This document shows, piece by piece, positions 1-5,894 of a stretch of 8,008 nt of DNA; position 1 is the stretch's first letter; the number at the start of each line of letters is the position of its first letter. Origin of the DNA: Iamia sp964643485 (GTDB taxonomy: Bacteria; Actinomycetota; Acidimicrobiia; Acidimicrobiales; Iamiaceae). Under the pieces are notes generated by a model. It did not search any database and had not been told where the DNA came from. It saw only the letters and a program-made list of their open reading frames with translations. The stretch is from assembly GCA_964643485.1 (NCBI GenBank), contig CAZXRA010000277.1:1-8008 (forward strand), read 5' to 3'. Made by a program: the position numbers and the translations under genes.

Positions 1-1
1 C

Positions 2-964
2 ACCTCCGGGGCCATCGCCGCCGGCCTGCCGGTGCTGGGACTGACGGGACGGCGGCCGCGGGATCCCGTCACCCTCCAGGCCCTCTCGGCCGTGGGCCAG
101 AGCCGCCTCATGGGCGTGTGGGACCGCTACCTCGCAGCCCACGGGCTGGTCGGGGGGCAGGTGCTGCTCGCCCCCCTCGACTTCGCCGTGCGCGACCAGT
201 ACCTGCACGCCCGGGCCACGCTCGGCCGCCTGTTGGATCTGGGCGTGGTGCCCGTCGTCAACGAGAACGACGCCATCGCCGACGACGAGATCCGCTTCGG
301 CGACAACGACCGCATCGCCGCCCTGGTCGCCCACCTGGTGGGGGCCGAGGCCCTCGTGCTGCTCACCGACACGGTGGGGCTCCTCACCGCCGATCCCCGC
401 TTCGACTCCGAGGCGTCGCTGATCGAGGAGATCCGCGAGGTCGACCAGTCCCTGGAGGCCCTGGCCGGCGGGGCGGGGACAACCCGGGGCAGCGGGGGGA
501 TGGCCACCAAGCTGGCCGCGGCCAAGATCGCCTCCTGGTCGGGGGTGCGCACCGTCATCGCTGCGGCCGAGCGACCGGGTGTGGTGGCCGACGCCCTGGC
601 CGACGTGCCCGGCGTGGGCACCGTCGTCCGGCCCCGATCCCGCCGCCTGGCGGCCCGGAAGCTGTGGATCGCCTTTGCCGTGGGCTCGTCGGGCACGATC
701 GTGGTCGACGCCGGGGCCCGCCGGGCCCTGGAGGGGTCGGGGCGCTCGCTGCTCCCGGCCGGCGTGGTGGGGGCGCGGGGCAGCTTCGGTGCCGGCGAGG
801 CCGTCGAGATCGCCGACGACCACGGGGTGGTGTTCGCCAAGGGGATCGCCTCGCTGGCCGCCGAAGCCCTCCTCGCCGTGGCCGGCGTCCGCACCGCCGA
901 GCTGCCCGAGGGCACCCCCCACGAGGTCGTCCACCGCGACGACCTGGTCGTCCTCCCGACCTGA
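2..964 (+). CDS. proB: Glutamate 5-kinase, C-terminal 320 residues (5' end cut by window)
   Basis: ProB phosphorylates L-glutamate with ATP to give gamma-glutamyl phosphate, the first step of cytosolic proline synthesis. The reading frame is open from the second base, so the true start lies upstream. About 50-60 N-terminal residues of a usual 365-375-residue enzyme are missing. The first visible residues, TSGAIAAGL, match the family's SSGAIAAG motif. After them come the substrate-binding NENDAIADDEIRFGDND block, the LLTDTVGLLTADPRF segment and the glycine-rich GSGGMATKLAAAKIA motif, all hallmarks of the amino-acid kinase fold in this family. From roughly residue 215 of the visible part there is a PUA domain (VVDAGARRALEG, SLLPAGVVGARGSFGAGEAVEI, VFAKGI). 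The gene ends 13 bases before the convergent larC stop codon, so proA does not directly follow. A GTG at 32 is internal, because conserved residues precede it. Family assignment is secure. Confidence 0.96.
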   Translation, partial: TSGAIAAGLPVLGLTGRRPRDPVTLQALSAVGQSRLMGVWDRYLAAHGLVGGQVLLAPLDFAVRDQYLHARATLGRLLDLGVVPVVNENDAIADDEIRFGDNDRIAALVAHLVGAEALVLLTDTVGLLTADPRFDSEASLIEEIREVDQSLEALAGGAGTTRGSGGMATKLAAAKIASWSGVRTVIAAAERPGVVADALADVPGVGTVVRPRSRRLAARKLWIAFAVGSSGTIVVDAGARRALEGSGRSLLPAGVVGARGSFGAGEAVEIADDHGVVFAKGIASLAAEALLAVAGVRTAELPEGTPHEVVHRDDLVVLPT

Positions 965-977
965 GCTCCGCTCGCGG

Positions 978-2162
978 CTACCCGCTCGGGTCCTGGGCGG
1001 ACCACCAGGTGGCCTCGGCCCGGGCCGCCACCTCCGGCACCGACAGGCCGAGGGCGGCGGCGACGGCGACGACGTCGTCGTGCTCGGCCTTGGCCCGCAC
1101 CGGTGAGACCTTCACCCGGATGCGATGGCCCTCCAGCTCGACCTCCTCGACGGCCCGCGTGGCCGGCCAGCGGTGATGGCTGGCGGCGCGGATGCCAAGG
1201 CTCCCCGTCGCCGCCCGGAGGGCCTCGGCCACGGCCGGGGCCTGGCCCTCGTCGGCCAGGGCGGCGACGACGTGGCCGGGTCGGCCCTTCTTCATCAACA
1301 CCGGCGTGATCGAGGCGTCCCGGGCCCCGGCGGCCAGGAGGGCGGGGAGGGCGGCGGCCAGCACCTCCCCGGTGGCGTCGTCCAGCGTGGCCTCCAGCAC
1401 GACCACGGGCTGGCCGGCGCCCGGCGGGGCGGCGGGCGCGGTGCCCAGGACCACCTGGGTGGCGTTCACCGTGCCGTCGGGGTCGGCGTGCCCGGCCCCG
1501 AAGCCGGTGGCGGTGAGGGTGAGGTCGGGGACCGGACCGAACCGACGAGCCAGGCTGGCCATGAGGGCGGCGCCGGTCGGGGTGGTCAGCTCCACCGGTG
1601 TGTCGACGCCGTGGACCGGCGCCCCGGCCTCGGCCAGGATGCGGGTGACGGCCGGGGCCGGGTTGGGCAGGGTGCCGTGGGCGGCGGCGACGGTGCCGCG
1701 CCCCACGGCGACCGGTGAGCAGGTGACCTCGTCGACGCCCAGCACCTCCAGGGCGGCACAGGTGCCGACGACGTCGACGAGGGCGTCGACCGCTCCCACC
1801 TCGTGGAAGTGGACGTCGTCGGGGGCCATCCGGTGGAGAGTGCCCTCGGCCCGGGCCAGGGCGGTGAAGGTGGCCGTGGCCCGGGCGTGGACCTGCTCGG
1901 GCAGGCTGGCACCGGCGAGCATCTCCCGGATGACCCGCCAGGTGCGGTGGTGGTGCTCCTCGGGGACCCGGACGTGGGCCCGGGTGGCGGCGATGCCCCC
2001 CCGGAGGACGGGCTCCGCCTCCAGTTCCCAGCCGGCCACGGGGAGGCGCCGGACCAGGGCCTCGACCTCGTCCTGGTCGGCTCCGGCGTCGAGCAGGGCC
2101 CCCAGGGCCATGTCGCCGGCCACGCCGGAGAAGCAGTGGAACCAGGCGACGGTGTCAGGCAC
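978..2162 (-). CDS. larC: LarC, nickel insertion protein for the nickel-pincer cofactor (fused form)
   Basis: LarC is the CTP-dependent enzyme that inserts nickel into the dithiolated pyridinium mononucleotide, the last step in making the NPN cofactor of lactate racemase-type enzymes. The 394-residue product shows the family's N-terminal signature WFHCFSGVAGDMALGALLD (residues 7-25). It also has VHFHEVGAVDALVDVVG (117-133), the TTPTGAALMA segment (193-202), EATLDDATGE (257-266), MKKGRPG (290-296) and the C-terminal KVSPVRAKAEHDDV (351-364). In Lactobacillus plantarum the two halves (LarC1/LarC2) are joined by programmed frameshifting. Here one uninterrupted frame covers both, with a Pro/Ala-rich linker near residues 242-251. 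The frame is open 81 codons further upstream, but that stretch lies in larB and is low-complexity Pro/Ser/Ala. I chose GTG at 2162, which overlaps the larB stop by 8 bases and suggests translational coupling. No strong Shine-Dalgarno sequence is visible at this start. Confidence 0.94.
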   Translation of the reverse strand: MPDTVAWFHCFSGVAGDMALGALLDAGADQDEVEALVRRLPVAGWELEAEPVLRGGIAATRAHVRVPEEHHHRTWRVIREMLAGASLPEQVHARATATFTALARAEGTLHRMAPDDVHFHEVGAVDALVDVVGTCAALEVLGVDEVTCSPVAVGRGTVAAAHGTLPNPAPAVTRILAEAGAPVHGVDTPVELTTPTGAALMASLARRFGPVPDLTLTATGFGAGHADPDGTVNATQVVLGTAPAAPPGAGQPVVVLEATLDDATGEVLAAALPALLAAGARDASITPVLMKKGRPGHVVAALADEGQAPAVAEALRAATGSLGIRAASHHRWPATRAVEEVELEGHRIRVKVSPVRAKAEHDDVVAVAAALGLSVPEVAARAEATWWSAQDPSG

Positions 2163-2916
2163 GGGAGGCCACCGGCCCGAGGATGCGGCGCACGGCACAG
2201 GCGGCGCCGTAGCCGTTGTCGATGCCGACCACGGTGATGCCGGCGGCGCAGGAGGAGAGCATGGCCAGCAGGGCGGTGACGCCGTCGAGGGCGGCGCCGT
2301 ACCCGACGCTGGTGGGGACGGCGACGACGGGGGCGGCGGCCAGGCCCCCGACGACCGAGGCCAGGGCCCCCTCCATGCCGGCCACGACGACGACGGCGTC
2401 GGCACCGGTCAGGCGATCGGCGTCGGCCAGGAGTCGATGGACGCCGGCCACCCCGACATCGGTGAGGCGGTCGGGAGGGAGGCCGAGGGCGGTGAGGGTG
2501 GCGGCGCACTCGTCGGCCACGGGCAGGTCGGCGGTGCCGGCGGCCACCACGACCACCCGGGAGCCGAGGGGGGCCGCCGGGCGCCAGGCCACCAGCCGGT
2601 GGCGGTCGCCGGTGACCACGCCGCCGGGGTGGGCGGCCCGTGCCGCCTCGGCCTGGGCGGCGTCGGCCCGGGTGAGGAGCACCGGCCCACCGTCGCCGGC
2701 CAGCAGCTCGCCCACCAGGGCGGCGCACTGGCCGGGGGTCTTCCCCGGCCCGTACACCGCCTCGGGCAGGCCCGTGCGCAGGGCCCGGTGGTGGTCGACC
2801 CGGGCGAAGCCCACGTCGGCGAAGGGGAGGCGCCGGAGCCGGGCCACGGCGTCGTCGGGCGTGACCTCGCCGGCCTGGACGGCGGCGAGGAGGGCGCGCA
2901 GGGCGGGCTCGTCCAT
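2155..2916 (-). CDS. larB: LarB, pyridinium-3,5-biscarboxylic acid mononucleotide synthase
   Basis: LarB starts NPN cofactor synthesis by carboxylating and hydrolysing nicotinic acid adenine dinucleotide to pyridinium-3,5-biscarboxylic acid mononucleotide. The 253-residue product matches the usual length (about 245-255). The N-terminal part carries the family block FARVDHHRALRTGLPEAVYGPGKTPGQ (seen across residues 37-63). The C-terminal half is the PurE-like domain, with VAGMEGALASVVGGL (178-192), PTSVGYGA (201-208) and the SSCAAG turn (221-226), followed by IDNGYGAA. By family knowledge, Glu182 and Cys223 correspond to the catalytic Glu180 and the covalent Cys221 of the L. plantarum enzyme. 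The frame stays open far upstream, across the antisense of larE. The ATG at 2916 is preferred because AGGA (2924-2927) lies 7 bases before it and because homology starts there. It is the first gene of a larB-larC transcript, divergent from larE. Confidence 0.95.
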   Translation of the reverse strand: MDEPALRALLAAVQAGEVTPDDAVARLRRLPFADVGFARVDHHRALRTGLPEAVYGPGKTPGQCAALVGELLAGDGGPVLLTRADAAQAEAARAAHPGGVVTGDRHRLVAWRPAAPLGSRVVVVAAGTADLPVADECAATLTALGLPPDRLTDVGVAGVHRLLADADRLTGADAVVVVAGMEGALASVVGGLAAAPVVAVPTSVGYGAALDGVTALLAMLSSCAAGITVVGIDNGYGAACAVRRILGPVASRA

Positions 2917-2954
2917 CCCGCCATCCTGGTCCGCCCGCGGGGTCGGGGCCCACC

Positions 2955-2970
2955 CTGGCGCGGGTGCCAG
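2955..2970. promoter_or_regulatory. Short inverted repeat in the larB/larE divergent gap
   Basis: CTGGC and GCCAG arms of 5 bases flank a 6-base spacer, ending 9 bases before the larE GTG. The 63-base gap 2917-2979 must hold the start signals for both larB and larE, so a small dyad here could be an operator. At this GC content a 5-base dyad is also likely by chance. I see no convincing -35/-10 pair on either strand. CAGACT at 2969-2974, which would give a leaderless larE mRNA, is only a weak -10 candidate. Confidence 0.2.
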
Positions 2971-2979
2971 ACTGGCGGG

Positions 2980-3840
2980 GTGCCTCCCCCGCACCCGCCC
3001 GGCGCTGCCGTCGAGGCCCCCCCCCTGGCCGATCCGGCCTCGGCGCTGGAGGCCCTGCGGGCGGGGCTCCGGACCCTCGGCTCCGTGGTGGTCGCCTTCA
3101 GTGGCGGCGCCGGTTCGGCCCTGCTGGCCCGGGTGGCCCACGAGGAGCTGGGGCTGGCGGCCCTGGCCGTCACCGCTGTGTCGCCCTCCCTCGCCCCGGC
3201 CGAGCTGGCCGACTGCCGGGCCTTGGCCGCCGAGTGGGGCCTGGCCTGGGAGGCCCGGGTGACAGCGGAGATGGACGATCCTCGCTACACGGCCAACGAC
3301 GGCGACCGCTGCCGCTGGTGCAAGACGGCCCTGATGGACGTGCTCACCCCCGTCGCCGCGGCCCGGGGGGCCACCGTCGTGCTGGGCGTCAACGTCGACG
3401 ACCTGGGCGACCACCGGCCGGGCCAGGAGGCGGCGGCCGCGGCCGGGGCCCGGTTCCCGCTGGTCGAGGCCGGCCTCACCAAGGCCCTGGTGCGGGAGGC
3501 GTCCCGCTCCCTCGGCCTGCGCACCTGGGATAAGCCGGCGGCGGCCTGCCTGGCCTCGCGCCTGCCCTACGGGACCCCCGTCACCTTGGGCACCCTCGAC
3601 CATGTGGGGCGGGCCGAGGCCGCCCTCCACGCTCTCGGCTTCCCCGAGGTGAGGGTGCGTCACGGGGGAGCGACGGCCCGGGTGGAGGTCCCCCTGGCCC
3701 GCCTGGCCGACGTGGTAGCCCGGCGCCAGGCGGTGGTCGACGCCGTCCAGGCCGCCGGCTACCGCCGCGTCACCCTCGACCTGGAGGGACTCCGGAGCGG
3801 CAACCTCAACGACGACCTCCCCCCATCCGCTCCGTTCTGA
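2980..3840 (+). CDS. larE: LarE, ATP-dependent sulfur-insertion protein for the nickel-pincer cofactor, variant PP-loop
   Basis: LarE adenylates the pyridinium dicarboxylate mononucleotide and converts its carboxylates to thiocarboxylates, supplying the sulfurs that bind nickel. The 286-residue product follows the family in order: an N-terminal PP-loop ATP pyrophosphatase domain (VVVAFSGGAGSALLARVA, residues 36-53), DPRYTANDGDRCRWCK (100-115), GVNVDDLGDHRPG (136-148), EAGLTKALVREASRSLGL (163-180), TWDKPAAACLASRLPYG (182-198) and the terminal LDLEGLRSGNLND (266-278). Cys111, Cys114 and Cys190 are present. Cys190 matches the sacrificial cysteine of L. plantarum LarE, and the three-cysteine pattern resembles LarE proteins reported to hold an iron-sulfur cluster. 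The oddity is the PP-loop, SGGAGS instead of SGGxDS, which lacks the normally conserved Asp at residue 45. The GTG at 2980 is the best in-frame start near the homology. The frame is open far upstream only as antisense of larBC. A weak GGCGGG precedes the start. Confidence 0.92.
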   Translation: MPPPHPPGAAVEAPPLADPASALEALRAGLRTLGSVVVAFSGGAGSALLARVAHEELGLAALAVTAVSPSLAPAELADCRALAAEWGLAWEARVTAEMDDPRYTANDGDRCRWCKTALMDVLTPVAAARGATVVLGVNVDDLGDHRPGQEAAAAAGARFPLVEAGLTKALVREASRSLGLRTWDKPAAACLASRLPYGTPVTLGTLDHVGRAEAALHALGFPEVRVRHGGATARVEVPLARLADVVARRQAVVDAVQAAGYRRVTLDLEGLRSGNLNDDLPPSAPF

Positions 3841-3884
3841 GCCGGGAAAACGCCCTTTTGGGCGTCTGGCTGGCTCAGAACGGA
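3831..3884. terminator. Nested inverted repeat, probable bidirectional terminator between larE and the epimerase gene
   Basis: The outer arms are a perfect 13-base match: TCCGTTCTGAGCC at 3831-3843 and its reverse complement at 3872-3884. The left arm contains the last larE codons and its stop. Inside lies a second perfect stem, ACGCCC (3850-3855) and GGGCGT (3860-3865), closing a TTTT loop. Read on the minus strand, the inner hairpin is followed directly by a short T run (TTTT from 3850 to 3847), the form of an intrinsic terminator for the epimerase gene. On the plus strand no T run follows, so stopping of larE would depend on the long stem. The position between convergent genes supports the call. 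Confidence 0.8.
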
Positions 3885-3897
3885 TGAGGAGGTTCGG

Positions 3898-4815
3898 TCA
3901 GGGCGAGGGCGAGGCGTCGAGGCGGGCGCGCCAGTCGTCGAGGAGCTCGGCCAGGGTGGCCTCGATGGCGATCTCGGGCTCCCAGCCCGTGGCCGCCGTG
4001 AGCTTGGCGTGCGAGCCCCGGAGCACGGGCACCTCGACGGGCCGCAGGAGGGCGGGGTCGGTCTCGAAGCGGAGATCGACCTTGGCCAGGCCCAAGAGGA
4101 CGTCGGCCACCTGCTGGACGGCCAGGTCGACCCCGGAGCAGACGTTGTACGCCTCCCCGGGCTCGCCCTTCTCGGCCAGCAACCGGTAGGCCCGCACCAC
4201 GTCGCGCACGTCGGTGAAGTCGCGGCGGGGCGACAGGTCGCCGATGGCCAACACCTCGCCCCCCTCCCGCTCGGCCCGGGCGATGCGGCTGGCCAGGGCC
4301 GAGGCCAGAAACTTGTCGGACTGGCCTGGGCCCAGGTGGTTGAAGGCCCGCACCCGCATGACGGGCAGGCCGTGGCCCAGCCACGCCTGAAGGCCGAGGT
4401 AGTCGGCCGCCACCTTGGAGGCGGCATAGGGCGACGCCGGCCGCAGCGGGCTCTCCTCGGTGAGGGGCAGCTCCTCGGGGCTGACGGCGCCGTAGACGTC
4501 GGCGCTGGACACGGCCACGACCCGGCGCACCTCGGCGGCCTGGCAGGCGGTGAGGACGTTGAGGGTGCCCTCGGCGTTGGCCCGGAAGGCCTCGACGGGG
4601 TGGGCCCACGAGCCGCCCACGTCGGCCCAGCCGGCCAGGTGGTAGACGACCTCGGGGGCGATGGTGGCGATCTCGGTCGCGATGGCGGCGGCGTCGGTGA
4701 TGTCGGCGCCGCCGTGGGCGGGATCGGTGGTGTGGACGTCGTCCCCGGCGTCGGTGAGGTGCCGTACGAGGTGGTGACCGACGAACCCCCCGGCCCCGGT
4801 GACGAGGACCCTCAT
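3898..4815 (-). CDS. NAD(P)-dependent nucleotide-sugar epimerase/dehydratase (GDP-mannose dehydratase/reductase-like)
   Basis: This is an extended short-chain dehydrogenase acting on a nucleotide sugar in the cytosol, making a precursor for a surface glycan. The 305-residue product begins with the Rossmann dinucleotide motif GAGGFVG (7-13). It has the YHLAG segment (58-62), SSADVYG (103-109) and the catalytic pair Tyr130/Lys134 in SPYAASK. Further on come RAFNHLGPGQ (156-165), PRRDFTDVRDVVRAY (196-210) and YNVCSG (223-228). RAFNH-GPGQ and the RRDFTDVRD block are typical of GDP-mannose 4,6-dehydratases and of GDP-6-deoxy-4-keto-mannose reductases (Rmd). The dehydratase Thr-x-Glu active-site position reads Ser-Ala-Asp here, so the exact reaction is open. 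I start at ATG 4815 (MRVLVTG), where the Rossmann strand begins. ATG 4824 adds three residues and is also possible. ATG 4863 lies upstream of the likely promoter and is unlikely. The gene is divergent from the glycosyltransferase operon and ends at the nested terminator. Confidence 0.88.
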   Translation of the reverse strand: MRVLVTGAGGFVGHHLVRHLTDAGDDVHTTDPAHGGADITDAAAIATEIATIAPEVVYHLAGWADVGGSWAHPVEAFRANAEGTLNVLTACQAAEVRRVVAVSSADVYGAVSPEELPLTEESPLRPASPYAASKVAADYLGLQAWLGHGLPVMRVRAFNHLGPGQSDKFLASALASRIARAEREGGEVLAIGDLSPRRDFTDVRDVVRAYRLLAEKGEPGEAYNVCSGVDLAVQQVADVLLGLAKVDLRFETDPALLRPVEVPVLRGSHAKLTAATGWEPEIAIEATLAELLDDWRARLDASPSP

Positions 4816-4833
4816 CGATGGCATGAGGCGGGA

Positions 4834-4839
4834 GCGTAG
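4834..4839 (-). promoter_or_regulatory. Candidate -10 element for the epimerase gene
   Basis: On the minus strand the sequence CACTACGCTC holds TACGCT, which fits the TAnnnT pattern of actinobacterial -10 boxes. Transcription would begin around 4825-4828, giving a leaderless or near-leaderless mRNA for ATG 4824 or 4815. That agrees with the lack of a Shine-Dalgarno sequence there. No good -35 is seen at 17-18 bases. Confidence 0.4.
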
Positions 4840-4848
4840 TGCCGGGGT

Positions 4849-4864
4849 CGTGATCGCCATCACG
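4849..4864. promoter_or_regulatory. Palindrome between divergent promoters, candidate operator
   Basis: CGTGAT (4849-4854) and ATCACG (4859-4864) are perfect 6-base inverted arms around a CGCC spacer. The site sits just upstream of the minus-strand -10 candidate and about 40 bases upstream of the plus-strand one, where a shared regulator could act on both genes. Only the symmetry and position support it; no regulator family is identified. Confidence 0.35.
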
Positions 4865-4904
4865 TCGAGGAGCGGCGGTCTCCGGGCCCGGGAGGTCGCT
4901 CCAC

Positions 4905-4910
4905 TACGCT
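4905..4910 (+). promoter_or_regulatory. Candidate -10 element for the glycosyltransferase operon
   Basis: TACGCT within CACTACGCTC at 4902-4911 is the exact inverted copy of the 10-mer at 4832-4841. A start near 4917 would leave a leader of about 54 bases before the GTG at 4971. That leader contains the strong Shine-Dalgarno GAGAGGAG (4958-4965). The -35 region is not recognisable. Confidence 0.4.
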
Positions 4911-4970
4911 CGATCTGCCCGGTGGCGCGCCCGTGACGATCCGGTCTCGGCGGATGCGAGAGGAGACCCG

Positions 4971-5894
4971 GTGCCCCACCTGTCGGTCCTGCTCCCCGCC
5001 TACAACGAGGCCGAGAACCTGGCCGAGCTGGTGCCGGAGATTGCCAAGGTGCTGGAAGCGGCGGGCATCGACCACGAGATCGTCGTCGTCGACGACGGGA
5101 GCTCCGACGGCACCCGCGGGGTGATGACCGAGCTGCGCAGCGCCGATGTCCGCTCCATCCGCTTGCGCCGCAACTCGGGGAAGTCGGCCGCCCTCTCGAT
5201 CGGGATCGAGCACGTCCACGGCGAGTACGTCGCCCTGATGGACGCCGACGGCCAGGACGACCCGGAGGAGCTGCCCCGTCTCCTCGCCCACCTCGGTGAG
5301 GCCCGCCTCGACCTGGTCACCGGGCGCCGGTCGGTGCGCAACGACCGCTTCGTGAAGCGCACCACGTCGAAGCTCTACAACGGGGCGACGGCCGTCGTCA
5401 CCGGCGTGCCGGGGCGGGACTTCAACAGTGGCCTCAAGGTGATGTCCACCGAGCTGGCCCGGTCGCTGGAGCTGTACGGCGAGCTGCACCGCTACATCCC
5501 GGTGCTGGCCGTGTGGAACGGCTTCCGGGTGGGGGAGCTCGACGTGGCCCACCACGAGCGCCGCCACGGGCGCTCCAAGTTCGGGCGGGCCCGCTTCTGG
5601 CGGGGCTTCCTCGACCTGGTCACGGTGAAGTTCCTCACCACCTACACCGCCCGCCCGTTCCACCTCTTCGGGGGCATCGGGATCCTGATCGGCCTGGTGG
5701 GGGCCGGCCTCCTGGGCTGGATGGCCGCCTCCAAGATCGCCGGTCACGACATCGGCACCCGCCCGGCGTTGCAGGCGGGGATCCTCCTCGTGGTGGTGGC
5801 CGTCCAGATGGTCTCGCTCGGCCTGTTGGGCGAGCTGATGGTCAACCTGCGCCGCCGCCGGAGCCTCGATGCCTCGGCCGAGGGCGACCTGTGA
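4971..5894 (+). CDS. GT2 family glycosyltransferase with two C-terminal membrane helices (polyprenyl-phosphate sugar transferase type)
   Basis: This 307-residue protein is a GT-A fold glycosyltransferase resembling the DPM1/GtrB/ArnC group. That group moves a sugar from a nucleotide sugar to a polyprenyl phosphate at the inner face of the membrane. Visible motifs are LLPAYNEAENL (7-17), VVDDGSSDGT (39-48) for nucleotide binding, LMDADGQDDPEE (89-100) with the metal-binding DxD, GRDFNSGLKVM (148-158) and ERRHGRSKFG (196-205). Two hydrophobic segments, about 231-253 and 266-290, form a hairpin followed by the basic stretch RRRR, typical of GtrB-like enzymes. GTG 4971 is well placed, with GAGAGGAG ending 5 bases upstream, and the protein starts right at the first GT-A strand. 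The stop codon overlaps the next gene by 4 bases (GTGA), so the two are coupled. The exact sugar and lipid acceptor cannot be read from sequence. Confidence 0.92.
   Translation: MPHLSVLLPAYNEAENLAELVPEIAKVLEAAGIDHEIVVVDDGSSDGTRGVMTELRSADVRSIRLRRNSGKSAALSIGIEHVHGEYVALMDADGQDDPEELPRLLAHLGEARLDLVTGRRSVRNDRFVKRTTSKLYNGATAVVTGVPGRDFNSGLKVMSTELARSLELYGELHRYIPVLAVWNGFRVGELDVAHHERRHGRSKFGRARFWRGFLDLVTVKFLTTYTARPFHLFGGIGILIGLVGAGLLGWMAASKIAGHDIGTRPALQAGILLVVVAVQMVSLGLLGELMVNLRRRRSLDASAEGDL

Noticed and set aside
1321..1420. GC-rich near-repeats (GGCGG/GGCCAGG runs) as a possible tandem repeat
   Set aside because: They follow Ala/Gly codon usage of larC on the other strand, with no regular period.
2163..2405. 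N-terminal extension of larC with Pro/Ser-rich sequence
   Set aside because: It is the shifted frame of larB. LarC homology begins right after GTG 2162, which is coupled to the larB stop.
2917..3663. Extension of the larB frame upstream by about 250 codons on the minus strand
   Set aside because: It lies antisense to larE and shows Gly/Gln/Arg-rich sequence without motifs. LarB's usual length and a Shine-Dalgarno at 2924-2927 fix the start at 2916.
1192..3840. A very long open plus-strand frame (882 codons) covering the antisense of larBC and continuing into larE
   Set aside because: The first two thirds are low-complexity Ala/Arg/Pro/Gly translation opposite two well-supported genes. Only the part from about 2980 matches LarE. 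Long empty frames are expected at this GC content.
4009..4839. 276-codon plus-strand frame opposite the epimerase gene
   Set aside because: Gly/Val/His-rich translation with no recognisable motif. The minus-strand product has full Rossmann and catalytic motifs.
4860..5747. 295-codon minus-strand frame opposite the GT2 gene
   Set aside because: A shadow frame; it would also run through the divergent promoter region, and no Shine-Dalgarno or family motif is seen.
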